From Tissierellia bacterium (GTDB lineage: Bacteria; Bacillota_A; Clostridia; Tissierellales; Peptoniphilaceae): a DNA stretch of 42,160 nucleotides. A program made the position numbers and the translations under genes. The notes under the pieces are model-generated. The model ran no database searches. It was not told the DNA's origin and saw only the letters and a program-made list of their open reading frames with translations. Positions 16,725 to 25,627 of this stretch are shown one piece after another; the stretch's first letter is position 1, and each line of letters opens with the position of its first letter. Location of the stretch: NCBI GenBank assembly GCA_030537695.1, contig JAUNVJ010000009.1, positions 1 through 42,160 of the forward strand, read 5' to 3'.

Positions 16725-17900
16725 ATGGAAACAGTGATGAGTTTAAGTTTAGGGGAAGTAATTTTAAAAGGCAAAAATAAAAGACAATTTATAGATAAAC
16801 TCTTAGGTCAAATTCGAAAAAGTATTCGAGACTTTCAGCATGGAAAAATTTACCATCTGATGGGTAAGATTTACATTCCTTATGAAAAAGAGGAAGAAGA
16901 TGCACTTATAAGTCGATTGCAACATATTTTCGGGATCGTCTATATTTCCCCTTGTTTAAAAGTGGATAGCAATTTAGAAGCCATTGAAGAAGCTGTCCTT
17001 ACCATGGTGAAAGAGAAAATGGATCGGGAACCGGGACTTGAAACATTTAAAGCTCATACGAAGCGGGGAGATAAGAGTTTTTATTTAAATTCCATGGAAG
17101 TCAACAATAAAATCGGAGGCATGGTGTTAAAAAACTTTGATGTTAAGGTCGACGTTCACCATCCGGATTTTTATGTTTATTGCGATATAAAAAAGGATAG
17201 CTATATATATATCGATCGCTATAAAGCCTTTGGTGGAATGCCTGCAGGAACCAATGGAAGAGGCTTACTCCTACTTTCTGGAGGAATCGACTCTCCCGTA
17301 GCCGGATTTTTGATGGCAAAAAGAGGAGTTGCTATCGATTGTCTCCATTTTCACTCCTATCCCTTTACTTCGGAGCGGGGAGAAGAAAAAGTTGTGAAAT
17401 TGGCGGAACAAGTATCTTCCTATTCGGGGAAAATGACCTTTTATTCCGTCAATATACTTCCGATTCAAAAAGAAATCAATAAAAATTGTCCGGAAGATGA
17501 AATGACATTGATCTCACGCCGATTCATGATGCGCATTGCTGAAAGGCTTTGTCACATAAAAGGATATGATTCCATTATTACCGGTGAAAGTTTGGGACAA
17601 GTGGCCTCTCAAACCATCGACGGTTTAAAAGTGACCAATGATATTACAAGACGATTGATCTTTCGACCTTTAATCGGCATGGATAAGGTCAATATAATGG
17701 ATTTGGCAAAAAAAATAGGAACCTATGAAACGTCCATTTTGCCCTTTGACGATTGTTGTACGGTGTTTTTGCCGAAACACCCTTCGTTACGTCCTACTAT
17801 TGAAGAAATGGAACAGTCAGAGAAAGGATTGCCCATTGAACAATTGGTGGAGGATGCCATTACTAATATGAAAATAGTCAAAATCAAGGAGGAACTATGA
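16725..17900 (+). CDS. thiI: tRNA 4-thiouridine synthase ThiI (no rhodanese domain)
   Basis: Adenylates U8 of tRNA and replaces the oxygen with sulfur received from the desulfurase. 391 residues from ATG 16725, which follows GGGGAGGTGAGAAA. An N-terminal ferredoxin-like part is followed by a THUMP domain (about 60-165, containing THTKRGDKSFYLNSMEV-like residues) and a PP-loop ATPase with LLSGGIDSPVAGF (183-195). The C-terminal rhodanese domain of the E. coli enzyme is absent, as in most Firmicutes, so sulfur must come directly from the upstream desulfurase. Its stop overlaps the lemA start by ATGA. Confidence 0.95.
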   Translation: METVMSLSLGEVILKGKNKRQFIDKLLGQIRKSIRDFQHGKIYHLMGKIYIPYEKEEEDALISRLQHIFGIVYISPCLKVDSNLEAIEEAVLTMVKEKMDREPGLETFKAHTKRGDKSFYLNSMEVNNKIGGMVLKNFDVKVDVHHPDFYVYCDIKKDSYIYIDRYKAFGGMPAGTNGRGLLLLSGGIDSPVAGFLMAKRGVAIDCLHFHSYPFTSERGEEKVVKLAEQVSSYSGKMTFYSVNILPIQKEINKNCPEDEMTLISRRFMMRIAERLCHIKGYDSIITGESLGQVASQTIDGLKVTNDITRRLIFRPLIGMDKVNIMDLAKKIGTYETSILPFDDCCTVFLPKHPSLRPTIEEMEQSEKGLPIEQLVEDAITNMKIVKIKEEL

Positions 17901-18463
17901 GAAAAAAACAAGGTGGCGGAATTATTGTCATCATAGCTATTATTGCAGTGATCGCAATATTTTTCGGAAGTCAATATAACAAGCTGGTAACGATGGAAGC
18001 AGATGTGGATAATTCTTGGGCACAGGTCCAAAATCAAGTAAAACGTCGGGCTGATTTAATCCCCAATTTAGCCAACACTGTTAAAGGCTATGCCGATCAT
18101 GAGTCCGAAACCTTTGTAGACTTGGCACAAGCTCGTTCTGGGGTAGATAATGCCCAGTCCCCACAAGAGTTGGCAGAAGCCAATGATCAATTGACCAATG
18201 CCGTATCCCGTTTAAATTTAGTCGTTGAAGCTTATCCGGAATTAAAGGCCAACACGAACTTCTTGGATTTACAAGCTCAATTGGAAGGAACGGAAAATCG
18301 AATTGCTACAGAACGTCAACGGTACAATGAACAGGTGACGAAATTCAATAAAAAGGTGAAGAGATTTCCAACTAATATTATTGCCGGAATCTTAGGTTTT
18401 CACGGGAAGGAATACTTTGAAGTCAGTGCTCAGGATCAAGAGGTGCCAGAAGTTAAGTTTTAA
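17897..18463 (+). CDS. lemA: LemA family membrane-anchored protein
   Basis: 188 residues: a single N-terminal helix (about 8-25) with a short positive cytoplasmic start, then a mostly alpha-helical extracytoplasmic domain. The conserved LemA core is NKLVTMEADVDNSWAQVQNQ followed by RRADLIPNLANTVKGYADHE. The fold is a helical bundle; the family is common but its biochemical function is unknown. AAGGAGG lies inside the end of thiI and the start overlaps the thiI stop by 4 bp. It is followed by a TPM-domain gene, a frequent LemA partner, so the two probably act together at the membrane. Confidence 0.92.
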   Translation: MRKKQGGGIIVIIAIIAVIAIFFGSQYNKLVTMEADVDNSWAQVQNQVKRRADLIPNLANTVKGYADHESETFVDLAQARSGVDNAQSPQELAEANDQLTNAVSRLNLVVEAYPELKANTNFLDLQAQLEGTENRIATERQRYNEQVTKFNKKVKRFPTNIIAGILGFHGKEYFEVSAQDQEVPEVKF

Positions 18464-18488
18464 ATGAACCCGTTAGGTGTGGTAACTT

Positions 18489-19325
18489 ATGAAAAAGAAA
18501 TTTTTCATCCTATTTTTTATAATAAGCTGTCTTTTTTCCACCACATTTGCAAAGGGAAAAGACGATCTGCCTTCAGTAGCGGATTTCGATTATAATATCT
18601 ATGATGAATTAAATGTGTTGACCCCTGAAACGAAGGAATACTTAAAAAGAGTAAATTTGGACTTAAAGGATAAAACCGGGGGAGAAATAGCTGTAGTCAC
18701 CGTGAAAAATCTTCACGGGATGATGCCGATCGAATATGGCACGGCCCTATTTGAAAAAATAGGAATCGGAGATGAGAAAAAAGATAATGGGACATTGATC
18801 CTTCTCGCCATATGGGAAGAAGGAGGAAAGATGGTTCGCGAAATCCGTATCGAAAGTGGTTACGGTACGGAAGGTTTTATTCCCGATGCCATTGCTTCTC
18901 GAATCTTTCGAAATATGGTCGACATTATAAAAGAAAATGAAAGTCAGAATCGAAGGGCATATGACCCCGCCTTGAAAGAAGGATTTAACGAACTGATTAG
19001 TTATTATGAAAAAGAATATCAAGTAGATATTGAAGGGAAAGCCCCCTATCATAATGTCAATGAAGAAGGGGAAGATTCCTTAGGTTGGAAATCCATAATA
19101 AGTTTAATTATTTTGATTTATTTGCTCAGTCTTTTCTTCGGTAAAAAAGGAGGGGGTGGAGGTTCAAGCGGTGGCACTCGACGTAGACCACCTACGATCT
19201 TCTTTGGTCCCACTTATCGAGGAGGAGGATTTGGCGGCTCCTCTGGTGGGGGATTCGGCGGCGGCTTCGGCGGATTCGGCGGCGGAGGCTCCTCCGGTGG
19301 TGGCGGTGCCGGAGGTCGTTTTTAA
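18489..19325 (+). CDS. TPM-domain (YgcG-like) secreted/membrane protein with Gly-rich tail
   Basis: 278 residues. A signal peptide (1-21, hydrophobic IFFIISCLFSTTF) is followed by a TPM domain (about 33-180) with YDELNVLTPETKEYL, GGEIAVVTVKNL and the conserved RIESGYGTEGFIPDAIA. A single transmembrane helix (about 195-215) and a Gly/Ser-rich tail with repeated GGGFGG/SSGG units complete it. The domain should be outside the cell and the low-complexity tail inside. TPM proteins are linked to membrane stress and, in plants, to photosystem II repair; no enzyme activity is certain. It directly follows lemA. Its stop overlaps the stop of the convergent membrane-protein gene. Confidence 0.9.
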   Translation: MKKKFFILFFIISCLFSTTFAKGKDDLPSVADFDYNIYDELNVLTPETKEYLKRVNLDLKDKTGGEIAVVTVKNLHGMMPIEYGTALFEKIGIGDEKKDNGTLILLAIWEEGGKMVREIRIESGYGTEGFIPDAIASRIFRNMVDIIKENESQNRRAYDPALKEGFNELISYYEKEYQVDIEGKAPYHNVNEEGEDSLGWKSIISLIILIYLLSLFFGKKGGGGGSSGGTRRRPPTIFFGPTYRGGGFGGSSGGGFGGGFGGFGGGGSSGGGGAGGRF

Positions 19326-20014
19326 GAAAATCCTAAATATAAGAGGGCCATCAATAACGGTTGATGGACAAGATAGACGAAAAGAGAATGTCGTCCCAAA
19401 ACACAAAAGATGTTTTGGGACTTTTCTTTTGCCGAAAATGAAATAAAATAATGAAGATAATAGCCGATAAAAAACAAAAAGATCCATGGCATCAAAGGAA
19501 AATAATCAGCGGACTGAAAAGAATCTGCTGGAAACCCAATTATAAAAGCTCCCGGAACATATAGAAACTCAGGAAGGGAAAATTTTCCAAACCAAAGAGA
19601 TCCCTGAGGAAGAGTTTTTGTCAGCAAGAATAAAAATCCATTGAGAAAAAGTCCTACCCTTGGGGGGAGAAAGAGTCGGAATTTTTTTAGGATGACAAAA
19701 ATAAGATTTGTCAAAGCGAAGAAATGGATAATGCCAAATAAAATCCTTTCCTCTGGCAATATAAAAGTCGTGACTTCAGTAATAAAAAAGGCTGTTGCTG
19801 TCAATATCAACAGTCTTTTTTTCCAATGGTGGACGAGGGATGCAGAATAACCGGCAATCAAAATAAAAGACCAACAAATATACTGTTGATAGTAGTAAAG
19901 ATGAGGAGAAAAGCGATAGCCATAAAAATTCTCTAAATTATAGATGAAATGATAGATCACCATATGCACCAATGTAAATCCTCGTAAAAAATCCAATCGA
20001 TTATATCTTTTCAT
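19322..20014 (-). CDS. DUF1624-like/heparan-alpha-glucosaminide N-acetyltransferase-type membrane protein
   Basis: 230-residue polytopic membrane protein from ATG 20014 (GGGAGG upstream on the - strand); the open frame extends 16 codons further but without a signal. It opens with MKRYNRLDFLRGFTLVHMVIYHF, the R-x-D-x-L-R-G-x-x-hydrophobic-x-x-x-H pattern of this acyltransferase-like family, and closes with LGRHSLFVYLVHQPLLMALL, also diagnostic. About seven helices. The family moves acyl groups across membranes to sugars or cell-wall polymers; the substrate here is unknown. Its 3' coding part contains a terminator for the opposite-strand lemA-TPM operon. Confidence 0.82.
   Translation of the reverse strand: MKRYNRLDFLRGFTLVHMVIYHFIYNLENFYGYRFSPHLYYYQQYICWSFILIAGYSASLVHHWKKRLLILTATAFFITEVTTFILPEERILFGIIHFFALTNLIFVILKKFRLFLPPRVGLFLNGFLFLLTKTLPQGSLWFGKFSLPEFLYVPGAFIIGFPADSFQSADYFPLMPWIFLFFIGYYLHYFISFSAKEKSQNIFCVLGRHSLFVYLVHQPLLMALLYLGFS
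19393..19430 (+). terminator. Terminator of the lemA-TPM operon, inside an antisense gene
   Basis: GTCCCAAAACA (19393-19403), loop CAAAAGA, TGTTTTGGGAC (19411-19421), then TTTTCTTTT. The 11-bp perfect stem plus T-run fits an intrinsic terminator on the + strand, 68 bp after the TPM stop. On the - strand the same bases encode KEKSQNIFCVLGR just before the conserved HSLFVYLVHQP of the membrane protein. Confidence 0.85.
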
Positions 20015-20097
20015 AATCAATCCCTCCCCTTTCATTGTAGGTAAGAAAGAGATGGAGAACAAGATAAAAATTAAAATAACAATATTTTAAAATATAA

Positions 20098-20173
20098 GTT
20101 TAATTTATTGACATTTATAAAAGAGACTTTTATAATGATAATACGTTTAATACTTTAAGATTATTGTTTAATA
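20098..20173 (+). promoter_or_regulatory. Three GTTTAAT repeats around the polyamine operon promoter (putative operators)
   Basis: GTTTAAT occurs at 20098-20104 (just upstream of the -35), 20145-20151 and 20166-20172. The last two extend to GTTTAATA and lie exactly 21 bp apart, two helical turns, in the untranslated leader just after the predicted start. They are direct repeats. A natural reader would be the XRE-cupin regulator encoded by the first gene. Role inferred. Confidence 0.5.
20108..20136 (+). promoter_or_regulatory. Consensus promoter of the regulator-potABCD operon
   Basis: TTGACA (20108-20113), exactly 17 bp, TATAAT (20131-20136): a full match to the sigma-70/sigma-A consensus. 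Transcription should start near 20143, about 50 bp before the regulator ATG. A promoter this strong suggests repression as the control mode. Confidence 0.9.
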
Positions 20174-20192
20174 TTATAGATGAAGGTGGATT

Positions 20193-20732
20193 ATGGAAAT
20201 TGGAAATAAAATTAAAGAATTACGCATTGCCGTAGGGTTGACACAAGAAGAATTAGCCCAACGTTCCGAGCTGACCAAGGGATTTATTTCTCAAGTGGAA
20301 CGAGATTTAACCTCCCCTTCTCTAGAGAGTTTTGGAGATATATTGGAAGCTTTGGGAACGGATCCACAACATTTTTTTGCAGAAGCAGGAGATGAGACCA
20401 TCGTTTTCGGACCGGAGGATTATTTTGAAATGGCAGATGATGCTTTAGGTTACAACTTGTCCTGGATCGTTCCCAATGCTCAAAAAAACTCCATGGAACC
20501 CACTCTTATCACCTTGCAAAAAGGAGGATCTTCCAAAGAAATTTCTCCATATGAAGGGGAGGAATTGGGATATGTCATTCAAGGAGAAATAGAACTTCAT
20601 GTGGGAGTACGAATCGAAGTTGTAAGAGAAGGAGAAACTTTTTATTTTCATGGAAATAAAACCCATTTTTTAAAAAATAAAAAGGAGACTGTGGCAAAAG
20701 TTTTATGGGTCAGCTCCCCGCCAAATTTTTAG
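20193..20732 (+). CDS. XRE-family regulator with C-terminal cupin domain (polyamine operon regulator)
   Basis: 179 residues. The N-terminal helix-turn-helix (about 5-60) contains IKELRIAVGLTQEELAQRSE and TKGFISQVERDLTSPSLESF, typical of XRE/PuuR-type proteins. The C-terminal cupin (about 100-175) has the EGEELGYVIQGEIELHVG and FHGNKTHFLKN stretches that would bind a small ligand. Regulators of this architecture head potABCD operons in many Firmicutes and are taken to respond to polyamines. It is 9 bp upstream of potA. AAGGTGG with a 3-base spacer precedes ATG 20193. Autoregulation through the repeats in its own leader is likely but unproven. Confidence 0.9.
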   Translation: MEIGNKIKELRIAVGLTQEELAQRSELTKGFISQVERDLTSPSLESFGDILEALGTDPQHFFAEAGDETIVFGPEDYFEMADDALGYNLSWIVPNAQKNSMEPTLITLQKGGSSKEISPYEGEELGYVIQGEIELHVGVRIEVVREGETFYFHGNKTHFLKNKKETVAKVLWVSSPPNF

Positions 20733-20741
20733 GAGGTCATT

Positions 20742-21776
20742 ATGGCAAATTTAATTGAACTGAAAAATATATCAAAAGCCTATGGGGATAATGTGATCTT
20801 GAATCATTTTAATATGGAAGTCAAAAAAAATGAATTTTTAACCCTTCTAGGGCCCAGTGGTTGCGGAAAGACTACCACCCTTCGAGTGATCGGCGGTTTT
20901 GAAAGCCCAGATGAAGGACAAGTTTTATTTGAGGGAAAAGATATTACCGACAAGGAAGCTTATGAACGTCCGATCAATACGGTTTTTCAACGGTATGCAT
21001 TATTTCCTCACTTAAATGTCTATGAAAATATTGCCTTCGGTTTAAAAATAAAAAAAATCGAGAAAAAAGAAATTGATCGGCGAGTCAAAGAGGTGTTGGA
21101 ACTTGTCAATCTTTCCCATTATGAAAATCGTGAAATTGAATCTCTTTCCGGAGGGCAACAACAGCGGATTGCCATTGCACGGGCCTTGGTCAATCGACCG
21201 AAGCTGATCCTTTTGGATGAACCCTTGGGAGCTTTGGATTTAAAACTTCGTCAAGGAATGCAAGTAGAGTTGAAAAAGATTCAGGAAGAAGTGGGAATTA
21301 CTTTTATTTATGTTACCCATGATCAGGAAGAAGCTCTGTCCATGAGTGATAAGATCATTGTATTAAATGAAGGAGAAATTCAACAAGTCGGCAGCCCCAT
21401 TGAAATTTACAATGAACCGAAGAATGCTTTCGTAGCCGATTTTATCGGAGAGAGTAATATCTTGGAAGGAATCATGCACGAAGATTTTAAAGTTGAATTT
21501 TCAAATCATGTCTTTGACTGTGTCGATCAGGGATTTGCTCCACAGGAAAATGTGGAAGTGGTGATTCGGCCGGAAGATGTCCTCTTGGTGGAACAGGGAG
21601 GCCAAATTAAAGGTCTCGTAAAAAGTGAAATCTTTCGAGGAGTCCACTATGAAATGATTGTGGAAGTGCAAGGGAAGGATTGGATCGTTCAGTCTACCGT
21701 AAATAAACCGGTGGGTTCCCATGTACAACTTTATATTGCACCGGATTTAATCCATGTTATGAAGGTGAGATCATGA
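20742..21776 (+). CDS. potA: Spermidine/putrescine ABC transporter ATP-binding protein
   Basis: 344-residue ATPase that powers polyamine import. Walker [10 protein letters not shown] (37-45), Q-loop region around [10 protein letters not shown], signature LSGGQQQR (135-142), Walker B LILLDEP (155-161) and switch His in [11 protein letters not shown]-terminal regulatory TOBE-like domain (about 240-344) is typical of PotA/MalK-type proteins. AGGAGGT is placed 4 bases before ATG 20742. Its stop overlaps the potB start by ATGA. The order potA-potB-potC-potD is canonical. Confidence 0.95.
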   Translation: MANLIELKNISKAYGDNVILNHFNMEVKKNEFLTLLGPSGCGKTTTLRVIGGFESPDEGQVLFEGKDITDKEAYERPINTVFQRYALFPHLNVYENIAFGLKIKKIEKKEIDRRVKEVLELVNLSHYENREIESLSGGQQQRIAIARALVNRPKLILLDEPLGALDLKLRQGMQVELKKIQEEVGITFIYVTHDQEEALSMSDKIIVLNEGEIQQVGSPIEIYNEPKNAFVADFIGESNILEGIMHEDFKVEFSNHVFDCVDQGFAPQENVEVVIRPEDVLLVEQGGQIKGLVKSEIFRGVHYEMIVEVQGKDWIVQSTVNKPVGSHVQLYIAPDLIHVMKVRS

Positions 21777-22612
21777 AAAAATTTTCTTATATTTATCTAC
21801 TATGGGCTTTACTTTTCATTGTATTCCCACTGGTTCTGATTTTAGTCTATTCCGTCAACGGCTACGGAAAAATGGGATTATATGACTTTTCTTTTACACT
21901 GGAAAATTACCAGGAGTTTTTTGAACCGATCTATATTAAGATCCTGGTGGTATCTTTATTATTTGCCCTGGCTTCTACAGTACTATGCATTCTTATCGGT
22001 TATCCTGTGGCCTATATTATTTCTCGTATGGAAGAGCGTAAAAGAAACAATGCCATTTTACTTTTCGTCGTTCCCATGTGGATGAATTTTTTGCTCCGAA
22101 CCTATGCTTGGTTGACTTTATTGGGAAATAATGGACTCATCAACAAATTTTTTGAAATCTTCGGTTGGGGCCCCTTTAGCTTAATGTATAATCGACGGGC
22201 TATTATGATCGGGATGGTCTATAACTTTTTACCTTTTATGGTTCTGCCGATCTACACGATGTTATTAAAAATCGACCCTATGTTAATCCAAGCGGCTAAA
22301 GATTTAGGTGCCAATGATCGAGAAGTCTTTACGAAAGTGGTTTTTCCTCTATCACTGCCCGGCGTCTATACAGGTATTACCATGGTTTTTATACCGGCAA
22401 TCTCCACTTTCGTCATAACCAATCTGCTAGGTGGAAATAATTTCTACTTAATCGGAAATCTTATAGAACAACAATTTACATTTACAGGAAACTGGTCCTT
22501 TGGATCGGCTATTTCCATGATATTGATTCTCTTAATGTTTATTCTCCTATTGATTCCTAAATTATTCCGTAAAAAAGGAGTCCGTGGAAAAAGAAAGGGG
22601 ATGGTATTGTAA
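21773..22612 (+). CDS. potB: Spermidine/putrescine ABC transporter permease
   Basis: 279-residue inner-membrane permease with six predicted helices. The cytoplasmic EAA-type loop that contacts PotA is [20 protein letters not shown]. The N-terminal signature [19 protein letters not shown] is typical of PotB. It overlaps potA by 4 bp and potC by one base (TAATG), so translation is tightly coupled. Confidence 0.94.
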   Translation: MKKFSYIYLLWALLFIVFPLVLILVYSVNGYGKMGLYDFSFTLENYQEFFEPIYIKILVVSLLFALASTVLCILIGYPVAYIISRMEERKRNNAILLFVVPMWMNFLLRTYAWLTLLGNNGLINKFFEIFGWGPFSLMYNRRAIMIGMVYNFLPFMVLPIYTMLLKIDPMLIQAAKDLGANDREVFTKVVFPLSLPGVYTGITMVFIPAISTFVITNLLGGNNFYLIGNLIEQQFTFTGNWSFGSAISMILILLMFILLLIPKLFRKKGVRGKRKGMVL

Positions 22613-23394
22613 TGAAAAAATGGATCGACCGTCTTTATCTTGCTCTGATTTTTATTTTTTTATACGCACCGATTGGGGTTTTAATCATCTTCAGTTTTAA
22701 TGACTCGAAACTTCGAGGCTCTTGGGCGGGTTTTACCTTTAAATGGTATCAAAATTTGATCCATGATCCGCAAATTTTGACATCTCTGTACACCACCTTG
22801 ATTGTAGCCCTTGTGGCGACAACAATTTCGACAGTCATCGGTACTTTGGCAGCCATTGGAATTCATGATTTAAGGGGTAAGAAAAAGAATTTTTTATTAA
22901 ATATCAATTATTTGCCGGTTTTAAACCCTGATATTGTAACAGCCATAGCCTTAATGGGTTTTTTCAGTTTGTTTCATGTTCCCATGGGATATACTACCAT
23001 GATTTTATCCCATATTGTCTTTTGTATTCCCTATGTGATTTTGTCCATTTTACCAAAACTCAATCAAATGGATCCCAATATGATGGAAGCGGCCTTGGAC
23101 TTGGGAGCAACGCCTGCCTATGCCATAACTCAAGTGATGATCCCTCAAATCAAGCCGGGAATCGTCACCGGAGCATTAATGGCCTTTACCCTTTCCATCG
23201 ACGACTTTGTCATTTCCTTTTTCAATACGGGACAGGGAGTATCCAATCTATCCATCACCATCTATTCCATGGCACGAAAGGGGATTAATCCGTCAATCAA
23301 TGCCATATCCACCATAATGCTTATGGCAGTTTTGATCCTATTGGTCATTATCAATAAAAGAAGTGTTCGACAAAAGACGGAATTGACTTATTAG
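22612..23394 (+). CDS. potC: Spermidine/putrescine ABC transporter permease
   Basis: 260-residue permease, the second half of the membrane channel, with six helices. YAPIGVLIIFSFNDSK near the N-terminus and the EAA loop AALDLGATPAYAITQVMIPQ are family hallmarks, as is LSIDDFVISFFNTG. Its first base is the last base of the potB stop. potD follows after 9 bp with its own AGGAGG. Confidence 0.94.
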   Translation: MKKWIDRLYLALIFIFLYAPIGVLIIFSFNDSKLRGSWAGFTFKWYQNLIHDPQILTSLYTTLIVALVATTISTVIGTLAAIGIHDLRGKKKNFLLNINYLPVLNPDIVTAIALMGFFSLFHVPMGYTTMILSHIVFCIPYVILSILPKLNQMDPNMMEAALDLGATPAYAITQVMIPQIKPGIVTGALMAFTLSIDDFVISFFNTGQGVSNLSITIYSMARKGINPSINAISTIMLMAVLILLVIINKRSVRQKTELTY

Positions 23395-23403
23395 GAGGTA
23401 TTT

Positions 23404-24444
23404 ATGAAAAAACAGATAATTTTTATTCTTTTTCTGATGCTATTTCTTTTGACCGCTTGTGGCAAAAAAAATACAGCCAATACCATTAATGTCTATAACT
23501 GGGGGGAATATATCGATACGGAAATTCTTAAAGAATTTGAAGAGGAAACGGGAATAAAAGTCAATTACAGCACTTACGCTTCCAATGAAGATCTTTATAT
23601 CAAATTGGCACAGTCTTCTGATTCCTATGATGTAGTCATTCCCTCAGACTATATGATTGAGCGATTGATCCGGGAAGATTTGTTGGAGGAAATAGATCTA
23701 TCCAAATTAAAACACTGGAATTTAATTGAAGATGCTTTAAAAAATCCCTCCTTCGATCCGGAAAACAAATACTCAGTTCCTTATTTTTGGGGAACCGTTG
23801 GAATCGTGTACAATCATAAAAATATCGGTGAAAAGATCGATTCTTGGAACGCTCTATGGGATCCTAAATATAAGGATAAGATCATTATGTATAATTCTCA
23901 ACGAGATTCCATTGGCATTGCCTTAAAGCGACTAGGCTACTCATTAAACTCTACAGATCCTAGAGAATTGGAAGAAGCCAAGGAATCCCTGATTCAACAA
24001 AAACCTCTAGTTTATGCATATTTAACCGATGATGGTCGAGACGTTATCTTACAGGAAGATGCGGATATGGCATTGATGTATTCGGGAGATGCGGCTATGA
24101 TGATGGAAGAGAATGAGTATCTTTCCTATGTAGTGCCGAAAGAAGGCTCCAATCTCTGGTACGATTCCATGGTAATTCCAAAAAGTGCTAAAAATATAGA
24201 AGGGGCCCATCTATTTATCGACTTTATGTGTCGACCGGATATTGCAGCAAAAAATGCACTATATTCCGTTGGATATACTTCTCCTGTACGAGGGGTAAAA
24301 GAAATGCTACCTAAAGAAATACAAGAATCAAAAGTAGCTTATCCTGATTTTGATTCCCTCCCTCCGTTGGAAGTTTTTGTAGATTTAGGAAAAGATTTAA
24401 AATTATATGACCGAGTCTGGACGGAAGTCAATGCGACCTTTTAG
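23404..24444 (+). CDS. potD: Spermidine/putrescine-binding lipoprotein
   Basis: 346-residue extracellular solute-binding protein. A lipoprotein signal peptide ends in LLTAC with lipidated Cys19. The mature part begins INVYNWGEYIDTEILKEFEE, diagnostic of PotD/PotF, and continues with DVVIPSDYMIERL and PYFWGTVGI. Delivers polyamine to PotBC. It ends the operon; I see no strong hairpin directly after it. Which polyamine is bound cannot be told by eye. Confidence 0.94.
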   Translation: MKKQIIFILFLMLFLLTACGKKNTANTINVYNWGEYIDTEILKEFEEETGIKVNYSTYASNEDLYIKLAQSSDSYDVVIPSDYMIERLIREDLLEEIDLSKLKHWNLIEDALKNPSFDPENKYSVPYFWGTVGIVYNHKNIGEKIDSWNALWDPKYKDKIIMYNSQRDSIGIALKRLGYSLNSTDPRELEEAKESLIQQKPLVYAYLTDDGRDVILQEDADMALMYSGDAAMMMEENEYLSYVVPKEGSNLWYDSMVIPKSAKNIEGAHLFIDFMCRPDIAAKNALYSVGYTSPVRGVKEMLPKEIQESKVAYPDFDSLPPLEVFVDLGKDLKLYDRVWTEVNATF

Positions 24445-24535
24445 TTTAGCAATGTAAAAACTTGTTTATAAAAGTATGGGGCTATGGTATTATATAGTTA
24501 ATGAAGAGAATGTTTTCATTCAATGGAGGTTTACA

Positions 24536-25552
24536 ATGAGTAAGAGATTAAAAAATGTAATATTTTTTGCAATATTTGTCTTAATCTTGTTCCTCTTTAC
24601 ATTGACTTCTCTATTCAGCAAAGAAATTCTATGGCCCGATACAGGTAGTTTCCGACAATTTACGGGAATTATTTTCCAAAATCCGGCTAATGTTGAAAAT
24701 CTGGTAGTAAAGAGAAGTGTTGTAGAGGACAGAGGAGAGGAATTGGTCCATGTAGATGTAGAATTTACATATACGGGAGAGGATTCCGTAGCTCGGATTT
24801 TAGGTACACCGGTGCGTCCCCTTTTCTTTCAAAGTGATGTGGCACCGATTTATTCCAGGGTTAAACTGAAGGGAGATTTTGACAAAGTTAACAATACTTT
24901 GTTTCAAGAAAAATTAAAACTGCGAGATTTTTATAACAAGTCGGACAACTCCGATTTTAAAGCGAACTCCATGGTTAAATTACCATTGAGTTCTGAAAAT
25001 GGCAATTATAAATTTACTTTATACTATCCCTTTGAAGAATTGATCTACTCCGATGATCGTGTCGTGGAACAAGCCTCGGTATTCCTTACCAATGCCCGCG
25101 TAGACGATTGGCAAGAGAGTACGAAGAAAAAAGAAAGTTCCAAGGAAGCCTTTAGCAAATCTGGTTACTATGTCAATCGATTGGAAATTGCCAAGGATCG
25201 ACTGGTGACTCGAATTACGGCAGTCAATACGATCAGCACCGTGTTATTTATTTTATCCACAATCGTTGTGCTGGCCATGATCTGGTTCGGGAAAAATAAA
25301 TTTTTCTTCTATTTCATTCCAATGCTGATTATCATCCCCAGTTTCTATCGATTCCTGGACTTTGGAGCCTCATCCACGGGTGTTTTACTGATCTATCCCC
25401 TTATGGCATTTATTGCATCGATCGGTGCGAAGATGATGAGTAAACCGGAGGATAAGCCCTTGGATAAAAAAGATGCCAAACAGTCCTTGGCCTTTACTTT
25501 TATCTATTTGATCCTGTCTTTGATTATTTTTATCCTACCCCGTGCTTTTTAA
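24536..25552 (+). CDS. Uncharacterised membrane protein with large extracytoplasmic domain
   Basis: 338 residues from ATG 24536, which follows TGGAGG; the frame is open 20 codons further upstream, where it covers a likely promoter (TGGTATTAT near 24485). One N-terminal helix (about 7-27), then a soluble region (about 30-225) with beta-rich pieces such as EELVHVDVEFTYTGED and GNYKFTLYYPFEEL, and a Lys/Glu/Ser-rich stretch near 195-210. Four C-terminal helices follow (about 230-250, 255-275, 278-300 and 315-338), interrupted by the basic linker SKPEDKPLDKKDAKQ. I recognise no family or catalytic motif. The topology resembles sensor or assembly proteins with an outside domain. A terminator follows, so it is probably a single-gene unit. 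Confidence 0.8.
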   Translation: MSKRLKNVIFFAIFVLILFLFTLTSLFSKEILWPDTGSFRQFTGIIFQNPANVENLVVKRSVVEDRGEELVHVDVEFTYTGEDSVARILGTPVRPLFFQSDVAPIYSRVKLKGDFDKVNNTLFQEKLKLRDFYNKSDNSDFKANSMVKLPLSSENGNYKFTLYYPFEELIYSDDRVVEQASVFLTNARVDDWQESTKKKESSKEAFSKSGYYVNRLEIAKDRLVTRITAVNTISTVLFILSTIVVLAMIWFGKNKFFFYFIPMLIIIPSFYRFLDFGASSTGVLLIYPLMAFIASIGAKMMSKPEDKPLDKKDAKQSLAFTFIYLILSLIIFILPRAF

Positions 25553-25556
25553 AAAG

Positions 25557-25588
25557 AAAAATGTGTCTGGTTTCAGACACATTTTTTT
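25557..25588 (+). terminator. Terminator after the unknown membrane protein
   Basis: ATGTGTCTG (25561-25569), loop GTTT, CAGACACAT (25574-25582), preceded by A4 and followed by T7. It starts within 10 bp of the stop codon. Confidence 0.9.
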
Positions 25589-25627
25589 ATTTTATTATAA
25601 AATGGAGAAGGGGAGGATACCATTTCC

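Noticed and set aside
19140..19320. Tandem repeat or CRISPR-like array of GGC-rich units
   Set aside because: These are codons of the Gly/Ser-rich tail of the TPM protein; the units are irregular and there are no spacers.
19156..19446. 96-codon + frame overlapping the TPM gene end
   Set aside because: It is an off-frame reading of the Gly-rich tail running through the terminator; no independent start signal.
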